Assembly: GCF_037976325.1 (NCBI RefSeq)
Contig: NZ_CP150265.1
Location: 4,893,501 to 4,957,500 of the forward strand
Source of the DNA: Paenibacillus sp. FSL K6-3182
GTDB taxonomy: Bacteria > Bacillota > Bacilli > Paenibacillales > Paenibacillaceae
Direction: 5' to 3'
DNA length: 64,000 nucleotides
The notes beneath the pieces are model-generated. The model saw only the letters and a program-made list of their open reading frames with translations. It had not been told where the DNA came from and did no database searches. Below, in pieces: positions 41,881 through 50,787 of this stretch (the first letter of the stretch is position 1; each line of letters opens with the position of its first letter). Position numbers and translations under genes: made by a program.

Positions 41881-43713
41881 CTATATGTTCAAACCACCCA
41901 AGCTGGCACCTTTAACAAATAATCGCTCGATGCTCTTCAGTACCGAAGGATCTGGAATTAATGGCGGTGCTTGATGCGGTTTAATACGAGCGTCAATAAT
42001 CAAATTGTCACAAGCCCAATGCTTGTTCTCATAATGACTATTCACGCCATACATATCGTGTGATGGATTGCTGCGCGTAAAGGTAACCCATAGGAAGTTT
42101 TTAATCGTCTCGCTAATGAAATGACTATCATCACCTACTATAATCATAGGGCATGAAGAAAGAGCTCCCTTTTCTTGTATAGCATCACATAACAATTGCA
42201 TTTCCTGCTTAGCACTGGCATAACTCATAAATGCAGAGCCTTGGATGACTGCAACTCCCGGCATGACCATACGCGCATGCTCAAATCCGCTTATTTCTTT
42301 GAAAACATCGGGCACTTCTGTACATAAGTCTCTTTTTTTGTCCCCATATGCTGCGATGACTACTTTGCTGCCGCTGTTTAATCCCGTACCCGAATAATCG
42401 AGTGTATCAATCGTCGTATTTGTATGGAAATGAATATCACGGCTAAGATCGATACGTTCTAGTATATACGTTAAAAAATCCACTTCATCGTGTGAATCCA
42501 ACGGCCGTTTATCTTCAGCTGTAATAAAAAGGTATTTTGCCAAACTCAGTTGTCCCGTACCCAAAATCCGATTAGCAATGGTGAGCAGCTCTGCCGGCTG
42601 TTTCACTTGCTGATACGGGGTGTACCGTTCGCTCCCTATTGCAAAAAGCAGAGGATGAACACCCGCTGCATCTACAGCATGCACTTCCTTTACACCAGGA
42701 ATTTCTTGTCTAATCGCATCACCTGTCAGTTCATGAATGAGCTCTCCAAACGCAGTATCCTCCTGCGGCGGACGGCCAACAACGGTAAATGGCCAAATCG
42801 CTCCCGGCTTCGCGTACACTTTATGAACTTTCATGACAGGGAAAGGATGAGTAAGACTGTAATACCCCAAATGATCACCAAATGGTCCCTCAGGTTTCGT
42901 CTCGCCTTGATGGATTTCTCCAGTTATAACAAAATCAGCATCGTTGCTAATACAGAACCCATCCAAATAACTGTAGCGGAAACGGTGGCCTGAAAGCATT
43001 CCAGCAACAGTCATTTCTGTCAATCCTTCAGGCAGCGGCATAACAGCTGCCAGCGTATGTGCTGGAGGACCGCCAACAAAACAGCTTACTTTTAAAGGAA
43101 TGCCTTTTTTATTCGTTTTATCTTGATGCACGCCGATGCCGCGATGAATCTGATAATGCACGCCAATTTCTTTGTTCATTTCATAATCATTGCCGCTCAG
43201 TTGTACACGATACATACCCAAATTGGAGTTCATTATTCCTGGCTTGTCCGGATCTTCCGTGTAGACTTGAGGCAGAGTTACAAATGCACCGCCATCCATT
43301 GGCCAGCTTTGAATAAGCGGCAAATCCGAAATTTGTATTTCCTGCGCGGTTACTGGCAGACTGCCCGACTTCTTAACCGGAAGAGCTTTCCAAGCGGCCA
43401 AACCGGTTCTGACATGCTTAAACGGATTTTTTAATGCCTTCATGGGATCATTGCGCAGCTCCATCACACTTTGCACCGATTCCCAAGTGTTGCGGAATAT
43501 GAATTTGCTGCGCTCTACCGTTCCGAACAAATTAGAAACTGCCCGGAATTTAGAGCCTTTTACATTTTCGAATAGCAGCGCTGGACCGCCAGCCTCATAA
43601 ACTTTCATATGGATAGCAGCCATCTCAAGGTACGGGTCAACTTCTTCTTTTATACGAACCAAATGTCCGTTTTTCTCTAAGTCAATGACACATTCTTCTA
43701 AATTGCGATACAT
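41881..43713 (-). CDS. UbiD family decarboxylase
   Basis: A 610-residue UbiD/Fdc-type protein, longer than Escherichia coli UbiD (about 497) and similar in length to the epsilonproteobacterial group. Hallmarks include NSNLGMYRVQL, HYQIHRGIG and PEGPFGDHLGYYS, whose Glu and Asp fit the prenylated-FMN active-site set. It would decarboxylate an aromatic or unsaturated acid with prenyl-FMN, or run in reverse. No UbiX (prenyl-FMN synthase) gene is in the window. GGAGA is 8 bases before the ATG. It is its own unit, downstream of a PhyH gene on the same strand. Alternatives are a quinone-pathway enzyme or a degradative enzyme for plant aromatics. Confidence 0.88.
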   Translation of the reverse strand: MYRNLEECVIDLEKNGHLVRIKEEVDPYLEMAAIHMKVYEAGGPALLFENVKGSKFRAVSNLFGTVERSKFIFRNTWESVQSVMELRNDPMKALKNPFKHVRTGLAAWKALPVKKSGSLPVTAQEIQISDLPLIQSWPMDGGAFVTLPQVYTEDPDKPGIMNSNLGMYRVQLSGNDYEMNKEIGVHYQIHRGIGVHQDKTNKKGIPLKVSCFVGGPPAHTLAAVMPLPEGLTEMTVAGMLSGHRFRYSYLDGFCISNDADFVITGEIHQGETKPEGPFGDHLGYYSLTHPFPVMKVHKVYAKPGAIWPFTVVGRPPQEDTAFGELIHELTGDAIRQEIPGVKEVHAVDAAGVHPLLFAIGSERYTPYQQVKQPAELLTIANRILGTGQLSLAKYLFITAEDKRPLDSHDEVDFLTYILERIDLSRDIHFHTNTTIDTLDYSGTGLNSGSKVVIAAYGDKKRDLCTEVPDVFKEISGFEHARMVMPGVAVIQGSAFMSYASAKQEMQLLCDAIQEKGALSSCPMIIVGDDSHFISETIKNFLWVTFTRSNPSHDMYGVNSHYENKHWACDNLIIDARIKPHQAPPLIPDPSVLKSIERLFVKGASLGGLNI

Positions 43714-43848
43714 TTGAAATTCTCCAATCTCAGCCTGATAGGGTGATCAAAACTCACGCTCTTTTTATTAAAATTAATTCATATTGTTGCCTATTGTCAA
43801 ACGCGAACAAAAACCAAGTGTTATATGCAGCCAAGTATTAGCAAAAAA

Positions 43849-43877
43849 TAAAAATACGCCATAAATGGCGTATTTTT
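43849..43877. terminator. Bidirectional terminator between PhyH and UbiD genes
   Basis: AAAAATACGCCAT-AA-ATGGCGTATTTTT is a perfect 13-bp stem with a 2-base loop, about 95 bases after the PhyH stop codon. Confidence 0.85.
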
Positions 43878-43970
43878 ATCATCTTATTAACGAAGTTTAT
43901 AGTATTGATTATATACTTACTCTACTACAAAAGTATAGGCAGGCATCCTTTAACAGGCGCCTCTCTTGCC

Positions 43971-44828
43971 TTACAATTCGTTTTTTGCAGTATACAATAC
44001 AGGCCAAGCGTCGCCCTCGTATATTTCTCCCTCTCTGCCGTTCATCATCTGTGCATTAAAATGATTATTGCCCTTTGCATCGTATTTATATTTGGTTTCA
44101 CCCGTCATGAGATGAACCGCCATCGAGCGGCGTGCTTGATCACTCGTATTAGGCCCGCTTCCATGGATAGTCAATGCATGATGAAAGCTTACTTGCCCGG
44201 CTTTCATAATAACAGGTACTGTTGAAAACTTTTCGTTTTCCGGGATGTCCATTGCTTGCTGCTGCTTCTCCAAATTTTGCTCAAAGAAATCATTTACATT
44301 CAACAAGCCCCACTGGTGGCTGCGCGGCACCATCTGCATACAGCCATTTGATAGATCCACATCCGTAAATGCAACCCAAGCCGTAATGAGCGTCGGACCC
44401 GCGCAGCATTGCCAGTAAGCGTAATCTTGGTGCCAGCCTACATTTGCTGTTTCCTTGCCTGTACCTCTTCCTGGTTTATACAGCAGCTGATCATGAAACA
44501 ACCTTATCGTTTCCGTCTCCATCAGGGCTGCGGCAATTCCTCCGATTGTAGCGTTTACTGCTACGTTACGTAAAGTCAGATCTGACCAATGCGAATTATC
44601 TGTCTTCCTCAGAGCCCGCGGATTATCCTGTCCCTCCAGCCAATTGCATACCGGTGCTTTTCCAGTCTCGTATTCGCCGCGATATAGACGATCCTGATGC
44701 GCAACGATTTCCGCTAGCTCATCCTCAGAGAAAATAATAGGCGAAATCCAGTAACCATTTTCAGCAAAAAATGCGACATCTTCTTGTGCAGGGAGACAAT
44801 CTTTACGCAGTTGACCATTCATAGACAT
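43971..44828 (-). CDS. Phytanoyl-CoA dioxygenase (PhyH) family protein
   Basis: A 285-residue Fe(II)/2-oxoglutarate oxygenase. The metal triad is GWHQDYAYW (HxD) and ALTIHGSGPN (distal His), with RRSMAVHLMTG supplying the oxoglutarate-binding Arg. The SNGCMQMVPRSHQWG turn is conserved with the other PhyH protein at 31694-32431, but the two differ enough to act on different substrates. ATG at 44828 is 6 bases from GAGGTG; a GTG lies three codons earlier. It is divergent from an AraC gene 180 bases away, which probably activates it. Confidence 0.88.
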   Translation of the reverse strand: MSMNGQLRKDCLPAQEDVAFFAENGYWISPIIFSEDELAEIVAHQDRLYRGEYETGKAPVCNWLEGQDNPRALRKTDNSHWSDLTLRNVAVNATIGGIAAALMETETIRLFHDQLLYKPGRGTGKETANVGWHQDYAYWQCCAGPTLITAWVAFTDVDLSNGCMQMVPRSHQWGLLNVNDFFEQNLEKQQQAMDIPENEKFSTVPVIMKAGQVSFHHALTIHGSGPNTSDQARRSMAVHLMTGETKYKYDAKGNNHFNAQMMNGREGEIYEGDAWPVLYTAKNEL

Positions 44829-45008
44829 ATTAAGCACCTCATGTAATCATATTTAAAACATATGATCATTATAAACCGGTTAAATTACGTTGTATTTTTT
44901 AATCCCATGCATAGATTTAAAGTTTTTGATCATTATTGCTTGTTGAGATTTTGTGCTGAAAAGGTATAATCGAAGGTAATTGTTTTGAAGAGGAGAAGGA
45001 ATACGCGA

Positions 45009-45902
45009 ATGAGTGAAAATAAATCATTGAAGAACGAGGTGCCCAAACAGCATCTTGTTATTGAAAACGATGGTGAGTTTCGAATCGAATTGCCCTTCGA
45101 TTCTGATGCGAGCCATATTTATTATCTCGGTGTGAACCATTATGAAAACTGGAGCACATCGATTCATTATCATGATCATTTCGAATTATGCTACGTGGAT
45201 GAAGGGTACAGTCAATACAAAATCGATAAAACGGTTTATGAAATTGAGAAAGGCCAGCTCCTGCTTACTAAGCCTGAAGAAATCCATTTCGGGTTAGCAG
45301 GAAAACATAAGCCTTTCAAGCTCTATTACATCGGGTTTAGGCTTGAGAGGCTCCACCATTTGTATCCTGAATTTTATCGCATTGGGCTTCAACGAATCGC
45401 TCATGATCAAGATAGCCGAGTAAAAGCACTTTTCGAGCATATAATTACCGAAATTAAAAATAACGCTTATTTAAGCTTGCCCATGGTGGAGGGGTTATTT
45501 CAACAGCTGCTAGTTACGACGCTCCGTCATTTTCTTGATCCAGCATTAGCAGCCGAGACCCCTCCAAGGCCGCTTAACGACGCGATTACTGAAGTAATGA
45601 ATCAGCTGCATCGTGAGGTTCGCTATAACTATGATCCCGAGCAGCTAGCAAAGTCTATCCATATTAGCCGCTCGCATCTCGCAAGGGAATTCAAAAATGC
45701 CGTTGGCATTCCCCTCGGAGAATATGTTCGTCACTTATGCTTGGATAAAGCGAAGTCCGAGCTTCGAAGCACGTCGAAAGCGATCTCGCAAATCGCAGAA
45801 GAGCTGCAATTCTCATCCATTCATACGTTTAGCATATTTTTCAAACGATTTACAGGGCAAACGCCAACTCTCTATCGCCAATCTACAAAATCTAATCTAT
45901 AA
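45009..45902 (+). CDS. AraC family transcriptional regulator
   Basis: A 297-residue AraC protein: N-terminal cupin with WSTSIHYHDHFELCYVDEGYSQYKIDKTVYEIEKGQLLLT, C-terminal double HTH with YDPEQLAKSIHISRSHLAREFKNAVG and FSSIHTFSIFFKRFTGQTPTLYR. ATG at 45009 is 8 bases from AAGGA; a TTG eight codons earlier overlaps the ribosome site. It diverges from the PhyH gene and likely regulates it, perhaps together with the UbiD gene. Confidence 0.88.
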   Translation: MSENKSLKNEVPKQHLVIENDGEFRIELPFDSDASHIYYLGVNHYENWSTSIHYHDHFELCYVDEGYSQYKIDKTVYEIEKGQLLLTKPEEIHFGLAGKHKPFKLYYIGFRLERLHHLYPEFYRIGLQRIAHDQDSRVKALFEHIITEIKNNAYLSLPMVEGLFQQLLVTTLRHFLDPALAAETPPRPLNDAITEVMNQLHREVRYNYDPEQLAKSIHISRSHLAREFKNAVGIPLGEYVRHLCLDKAKSELRSTSKAISQIAEELQFSSIHTFSIFFKRFTGQTPTLYRQSTKSNL

Positions 45903-45945
45903 ATAAATACATGACTTTTGCTCTGATACACAGCCCAAAGAAGCC

Positions 45946-45966
45946 TTCCCGTCGACATGACGGGAA
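45946..45966 (+). terminator. Possible weak terminator after AraC gene
   Basis: TTCCCGTC-GACAT-GACGGGAA is a perfect 8-bp hairpin 43 bases after the stop, but it lacks a clear T-run on either strand. Confidence 0.4.
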
Positions 45967-46004
45967 AGCTCCATCTGGATAAATAAAAGGGAAAGCATGC
46001 GAGC

Positions 46005-47048
46005 TTATTTCAGCCTTACACTATAAAACCTCATTGCACGAGGCACTCCCTTTATTTCTAATTTGCCTGCGTAAACAAGACAGCGCAGTCTATATTCGAA
46101 ATAGCTGTCTCCAATACATTGCTCATAATAGCCCAATGCTTGGCCAACTACTCTGGCCGCCTTTATAAATTCATCTTTTGGTTTATGCTGCAGCAGCGAC
46201 TCCACCGTTTCAAACAAATAATCATCCAAGTAATCTTCATCTACATGTTGAATTTTACTTTCATTCCAAATACGCAGCACCTCATCATGCTCTGCAAGCG
46301 CTAGCCATTCCCTCTCCAACTGCTGCCTTATGTCGCCAGTTGTCTGCCCATTTTCCTCTGCTTCACCTATAACAGCCTTTAACTTATCTACCGGAACCTC
46401 TCCTAATTGCAAATAGTTAATGAATGTTTCGGGTGTATTATACCTTCTGCTGCAGGCCTCTTCTGCATTAAACACGTAAATACGATTTAAATGGTGTCTG
46501 AGCAAATAAAGCGCATAACGCAAACCAGTCTGCTCATGAGCATTGTTGCCACACCATATGACAATTGAAGCTTGCTCTGGAATTTGTGCTAATAAGCTTT
46601 GATGAGAGGAGGCTTCCTCTTCCATATCAAAATATGATTCGTCATAACCAACATTAATATTATTTCTAAACCACTCCTTCCTCTTAAGCCATCCCTCTTC
46701 CTTATGCAGCTGCCATATTGGGCCTATAGAGAAGCTTTCATTAAGAGTAATGACCTTATTGGAATCCGCTAACCCAAGCTGTTTAATAGCCAGTTTCAAA
46801 CTGCCTGCAACAGAGTCTCCAAACACAATATGAATTTTCGTGACAGCCGAATCCAGCTCTCTCTTATTATTGTTTTGGGAATTCAGCAATGAATCGTAAA
46901 GTTCTTTCAAATTATTGAAGAGATCCTCTCGAGCCTCTAAACTCTGCTCAGCTATCTCAATTTGAAGCATAACTAGCTTTAGAGCCTGTCTCACATCATC
47001 TGTAGAAAGCTCCTCGACCGCCTTGCGTATTTCCAGCATTTTATTCAA
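46005..47048 (-). CDS. DUF1835/DUF3658 domain protein
   Basis: A 347-residue protein. After an N-terminal helical region of about 65 residues comes DUF1835 (TKIHIVFGDSVAGSLKLAIKQLG...FSIGPIWQLHKEEGWLKRKEWFRNN...IVIWCGNNAHEQTGLRYALYLL) and then DUF3658 (EVLRIWNESKIQHVDEDYLDDYLFETVESLL...ARVVGQALG...GDSYFEYRLRCLVYAGKLEIKG). This pair is common in Bacillales but uncharacterised. Translation starts at TTG 47048, 7 bases after GGAG, overlapping the stop of the GNAT gene, so the two are tightly coupled and may work together. Confidence 0.82.
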   Translation of the reverse strand: MNKMLEIRKAVEELSTDDVRQALKLVMLQIEIAEQSLEAREDLFNNLKELYDSLLNSQNNNKRELDSAVTKIHIVFGDSVAGSLKLAIKQLGLADSNKVITLNESFSIGPIWQLHKEEGWLKRKEWFRNNINVGYDESYFDMEEEASSHQSLLAQIPEQASIVIWCGNNAHEQTGLRYALYLLRHHLNRIYVFNAEEACSRRYNTPETFINYLQLGEVPVDKLKAVIGEAEENGQTTGDIRQQLEREWLALAEHDEVLRIWNESKIQHVDEDYLDDYLFETVESLLQHKPKDEFIKAARVVGQALGYYEQCIGDSYFEYRLRCLVYAGKLEIKGVPRAMRFYSVRLK

Positions 47049-47841
47049 AAGCTATCTCCTTCCTCTCCTCTATACTTGGCGATACACAGGGATAAGAATA
47101 AGCCAGAAGATCAAAGCCCCTTTTCTTCAGAATAGGAAGACTCATCGGACTAGCATCTACCGTCAGCAAGCGGAATCCATTTTCCCAAGCTGCCTGTGCT
47201 CGTACAGCAAGTAAAGAAGTATACAACCCTTTATTTCTGTATTCAGATAAGGTTGAACCACCCCATAAGCTTCCAAAGGAAGTTCCATTATGCAAATACA
47301 CCCAAGCCGCACTGACCGCTTTTCCTTCTTCATAAGCTGCATAGATGAACAAGCTATCTGGATCATTTTTCAAATTTCGTATTAATTCCTCTCCAAGCTC
47401 GCGATGTGATTCTCCCCATATTTCTTCTTCCAGTGAGACGATGTCATTGATTCCTACTTCATCTGTGATTCGTATGATAGAGGAAGGAATTTCACAGGAT
47501 AACATAAAATCTCCTTCTGTTAGCTGCATAACCAGCAATCCCTCGGGATCTCCAATCGTAAATCCATGCTCAAGAAGTTTATCCTTTAAATTAGCGGGCT
47601 GGTCATAGTCATATAGCTTCCACTCAAACCGCTGATCCAATTGCTCAAAGTAAGATAGCTGCTCATTAATCGCATGTTGAACCGTTTCATTTGTTAATGC
47701 TGAGTAGGTTACATATCCTTCCCCGCCTGTAAGGGAAACCTGCCTAATCATTCCACCTTCTTCTTCACGACGAAAGCCCGCAATAGTCTGATCGATCCGT
47801 TGTTCCTTATTAAACAATGCTATAAGTTGTTCTTTATTCAT
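47041..47841 (-). CDS. GNAT family N-acetyltransferase
   Basis: A 266-residue protein whose C-terminal half is a GNAT fold: motif A GGSTLSEYRNKGLYTSLLAVRAQAAW (acetyl-CoA pyrophosphate loop) followed by the strand LLTVDASPMSLPILKKRGF. The N-terminal 110 residues are less typical and may be a degenerate second GNAT half. ATG at 47841 is 6 bases from GGAGG; the frame is open 38 codons further upstream without a ribosome site. The stop overlaps the TTG of the DUF1835 gene. The acceptor substrate is unknown. Confidence 0.85.
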   Translation of the reverse strand: MNKEQLIALFNKEQRIDQTIAGFRREEEGGMIRQVSLTGGEGYVTYSALTNETVQHAINEQLSYFEQLDQRFEWKLYDYDQPANLKDKLLEHGFTIGDPEGLLVMQLTEGDFMLSCEIPSSIIRITDEVGINDIVSLEEEIWGESHRELGEELIRNLKNDPDSLFIYAAYEEGKAVSAAWVYLHNGTSFGSLWGGSTLSEYRNKGLYTSLLAVRAQAAWENGFRLLTVDASPMSLPILKKRGFDLLAYSYPCVSPSIEERKEIAFE

Positions 47842-47957
47842 CGAAAGCCTCCGTCGTCCATTTGTTCTTTCCGTCTTACTTAGGTACGTGACTGCCGGCA
47901 AAAAAGAATCACATCTGTCTTGCTCAGTATGCCATACTAACAGACCAATCAGCAAAA

Positions 47958-47996
47958 TAAAACGAGCCTATAGAATGATTACTATGGCTCGTTTTA
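47958..47996 (-). terminator. Terminator downstream of the LacI gene
   Basis: AAAACGAGCC-TATAG pairs with CTAT-GGCTCGTTTT, and TTTTATTTTGC follows on the minus strand. Confidence 0.75.
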
Positions 47997-48135
47997 TGAG
48001 GTTTTGGATGAAAGGACAACGCCCTATATTAGAAAAATTGCTTCTTATATTTATTGCGATTCACGATTTGGTTGATGAATAATCGCACTTCATGGAAGTC
48101 GTGTCTCTTGTATGCAAAGCGGCTATATTTTAAAA

Positions 48136-48149
48136 TGGTATCGATTTCA
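48136..48149. promoter_or_regulatory. CG-centred LacI/cre-like element downstream of LacI gene
   Basis: TGGTATCGATTTCA matches 12 of 14 bases of the perfect palindrome at 49285-49298. Confidence 0.3.
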
Positions 48150-48181
48150 TTTTGTGAAAAAGAGATATTCATAATCTGAAA

Positions 48182-49201
48182 TTATGATTGCACTCTTTTA
48201 TAATTTGAAGAAGCACGAATGCACAGCTGAGAATCAACAACGACAATACGCTCATCGTCGTCCGCCATCTCACCTTTAATTTTCTTGATAAGCATTTCCG
48301 CAGCAGCATAGCCCATCTCAATCTTCAATTGATTAACCGTGCTAAGCTGAGGCACCAAATATCTCGAAACTCTTTCATTGTCTACGCCAAAAACAGCTAG
48401 ATCCTGAGGGATTCTTACATTCGCTTCTCTGCACGCGGCATAAATGCCTAATGCCATCTCATCATTGGCAGAAAAAACAGCTGTGAACTTCTGCCCTGCA
48501 TCCCAAAGGCGCTTTAAAGCTGAGTATCCGCCTCTTTTGTTGAAATCGCCATTTTCCACAAGCTCTGGCCGGATCGGAATTCCGTGTTTTTCTAATCCTT
48601 TGATGTAGCCTTCCAGACGATCCAAGCTATCGATCGCATCATTATAGCCGCTTATGAATGCTATATCTTTGTGCCCCTGCTCGATGAGATGCTCAACCAC
48701 GTGCATGGCGACCTCTGTCGTATTCGTTTGGACATTATAAATTCTGGAATCCAGGATACTGCGTCCAATAGACCCTATGACATAACCTCTGTCGAGCAGC
48801 TCCATAACCGTCTCTTTCGGCAGTAACGACTCAATCAGGATCATGCCGTCAACCGTTCTGTTCGTTAGCATTTGAAGATAACCGAGCTCAATTTCTCTGC
48901 TGTTTTGGGTACCGCAGATAATGACTTTAAATTTCTCCAAATGCGCCTTGTTCTGAATTCCTTTTACTAAATTAGAGTAATACGCAACCATAATATCAGG
49001 CACTATTATTCCAATGGTAAACGTTTTTTGCTGGCGTAGATTTTTGGCTGCAGCATTGGGAACGTAGTTCATTTGCTCAATAACCATGAGAACCTTTTCC
49101 CTCGTTTTGTTCTTAACGAGCGGGTTATTGTTTAACACGCGCGAGACAGTAGTCGGTGATACCTTTGCCGCTTTAGCTACATCAACGATATTAACATCCA
49201 T
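48182..49201 (-). CDS. LacI family transcriptional regulator
   Basis: A 339-residue regulator: HTH VNIVDVAKAAKVSPTTVSRVLNNNPLVKNKTREKVL, hinge helix AAAKNLRQQ, and a ribose-binding-like sensor domain (FTIGIIVPDIMVAYYSNLVKGI, EHLIEQGHKDIAFISGYND, FSANDEMALGIYAAC). AAGG is 9 bases before the ATG. A perfect CG-centred palindrome (TGAAATCGATTTCA) lies about 85 bases upstream, consistent with autoregulation or CcpA control. It is separated from the uronate isomerase gene by a terminator, but may act on that or an unlinked sugar locus. Confidence 0.9.
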   Translation of the reverse strand: MDVNIVDVAKAAKVSPTTVSRVLNNNPLVKNKTREKVLMVIEQMNYVPNAAAKNLRQQKTFTIGIIVPDIMVAYYSNLVKGIQNKAHLEKFKVIICGTQNSREIELGYLQMLTNRTVDGMILIESLLPKETVMELLDRGYVIGSIGRSILDSRIYNVQTNTTEVAMHVVEHLIEQGHKDIAFISGYNDAIDSLDRLEGYIKGLEKHGIPIRPELVENGDFNKRGGYSALKRLWDAGQKFTAVFSANDEMALGIYAACREANVRIPQDLAVFGVDNERVSRYLVPQLSTVNQLKIEMGYAAAEMLIKKIKGEMADDDERIVVVDSQLCIRASSNYKRVQS

Positions 49202-49284
49202 AAGATTCGACCTTTGCTATAAATTTTGTCAGATATAAACAAATAAAGCGATATCAAGTTGATATTTAATAATATAGCAAACAG

Positions 49285-49298
49285 TGAAATCGATTTCA
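49285..49298. promoter_or_regulatory. CG-centred palindrome upstream of the LacI gene
   Basis: TGAAATCGATTTCA is a perfect 14-bp palindrome. It also satisfies all but the first position of the Bacillus cre consensus, so CcpA is an alternative binder. Confidence 0.55.
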
Positions 49299-49350
49299 AT
49301 TATTTTTTGAACAATATTTCCAATGCTTCAAACTGCGCCAATATCATAAG

Positions 49351-49391
49351 AAAAGGTGATCCACACCGCATTTTACGGATAGAATCACCTT
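49351..49391 (-). terminator. Terminator of the uronate isomerase operon
   Basis: AAGGTGAT (49353-49360) pairs with ATCACCTT (49384-49391); a T-rich tail follows on the minus strand. Confidence 0.75.
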
Positions 49392-49424
49392 GAGCTTTTT
49401 TAACGGATAACCTTAAATGATTTA

Positions 49425-50681
49425 CTACCTGCCTAGAAAACGCCAGAAGTTTTGATTCAGCATATCATCCAGATCCCGCTTGATCTCCTCTTCCGTCACC
49501 GTCCATCCACTATGATGCAGCTTCTCGTATTTCGCTGCAAGAACATTGCCAATGATTTTTCTAGAATGCTCCCATTTGTAAATCAATTGCTCAAACACAC
49601 GACAATCGGAGTGCTGAGGAATCATTGAAGTACCTAGAAGCTCTATTCGGAAACGTGTCATTTCCTCGACCATCGATTCAATATGCAGAAACCACCAGCA
49701 GCCAAATATCATCAGATTCCGGAACTTACGAGCAAGCACCGTTAATTCATGCTGATTTTCTCTGGCCAGCATCGTGATGAGAAACTTTTGCTCAGGGTAA
49801 CGGCGGCATAAGGCTTCCACTGCGGATACATCAGACAACATGCTCATATCGCCTGCTAATCTGAGTGATGGGTTCACCCGTCTGCGTACGCCAATCATTA
49901 ACGCAAACGGAATACTTTTTGCTTGGCATACAGGAATCATAACCTCGTCAATCATCTTGCTTCGATGATCATCGGCTGGATATTCAAAATCACCAGGCAT
50001 CGACACGGCAAGATAAAGCGCATCCATCCGAGTAATCCATTCCGAGAGAAAACGTCTTGTTTCTGCCTTTGTCCGCTCAGACCATTCCGCTTGTACATCA
50101 TAACCAAGATTTTGCAGCTCTTTCACCGCATGATCCCAATCATTAAGAAGCGCATCAACTCGCAGCGCCGCATAGAAACGGGCATCCGTTTTTCCTTTGC
50201 CTGACAGCCAAACGGGACGTTCAACAGGATCAAACGGATCGTTCGTCATGACGATTTTCTCAATTCCAGCGATCTGCATGACCGTATCTACCTGCTGTTC
50301 TACCGTACGCTTCGCAAGTGCTTGCCTGTAATCGTCAAGATTGCGTGAAGATACATCGAATCCAAGGCGTTTAACAATCGTAATAAATCCGCTTGCAGCT
50401 TCGCTTACAGGAGAATGATCAATGAACAGCTGCTTCCATATCCAGTCCGCCTGCTCGCGCTTTGTCATCGACCAGAATTGGCTGTACTCCTCCTCTGACC
50501 ATCTGAACGACTCTGAAATTAAGTAATGATAAGTCAATAGCTCATCGATGCCCCATAAAAGCAGTTCCCCAAATTCAGGAGCATATAGATGCGTATGCAT
50601 ATCCGTAACAGGCGTACTCATAGCTAAACGATCAACCGTCGCTTTAATATCTGCTAGGCTTGCAATGGTTTGAGTACTCAT
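49425..50681 (-). CDS. uxaC: Uronate isomerase, BH0493-type
   Basis: A 418-residue amidohydrolase-superfamily TIM barrel. It closely resembles, by recall, Bacillus halodurans BH0493, a short uronate isomerase: PVTDMHTHLY (metal-binding His29 and His31), GELLLWGIDELLTYHYLI, MTNDPFDPVERPVW, FGCWWFLHIESM and GTSMIPQHSDCRVFEQLIYKW occur in the same order. The reaction is D-glucuronate to D-fructuronate and galacturonate to tagaturonate. Classical UxaC is about 470 residues, so this belongs to the shorter, divergent branch. GAGGGG is 8 bases before the ATG. The upstream SDR and the LacI across the promoter complete a hexuronate module. Confidence 0.88.
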   Translation of the reverse strand: MSTQTIASLADIKATVDRLAMSTPVTDMHTHLYAPEFGELLLWGIDELLTYHYLISESFRWSEEEYSQFWSMTKREQADWIWKQLFIDHSPVSEAASGFITIVKRLGFDVSSRNLDDYRQALAKRTVEQQVDTVMQIAGIEKIVMTNDPFDPVERPVWLSGKGKTDARFYAALRVDALLNDWDHAVKELQNLGYDVQAEWSERTKAETRRFLSEWITRMDALYLAVSMPGDFEYPADDHRSKMIDEVMIPVCQAKSIPFALMIGVRRRVNPSLRLAGDMSMLSDVSAVEALCRRYPEQKFLITMLARENQHELTVLARKFRNLMIFGCWWFLHIESMVEEMTRFRIELLGTSMIPQHSDCRVFEQLIYKWEHSRKIIGNVLAAKYEKLHHSGWTVTEEEIKRDLDDMLNQNFWRFLGR

Positions 50682-50787
50682 TTCCTTTTCCCCTCTCTTA
50701 TTGGCTTCAACCGTTTCCCCAAAGCTTTATGCGCCTTATATGTTCAAATGCAGTCGTTGTTGTCCGTTCCTTTAGCTGTAAACGCGG

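Larger units (their letters stand above)
47842..48181. other. Intergenic region between GNAT and LacI genes
   Basis: Of these 340 bases, the part nearest the GNAT gene should hold its promoter; a terminator (47958-47996) and a TGGTATCGATTTCA element (48136-48149) are the only other signals I see. Short open frames here lack ribosome sites. Confidence 0.65.

Noticed and set aside
47888..48082. 64-codon plus-strand frame between GNAT and LacI genes
   Set aside because: It runs through the LacI terminator hairpin, has no ribosome site and no recognisable protein pattern.
50682..50787. Possible cre box (GGAAACGGTTG) between the SDR and uronate isomerase genes
   Set aside because: It fails several required positions of the cre consensus and lies inside an operon.
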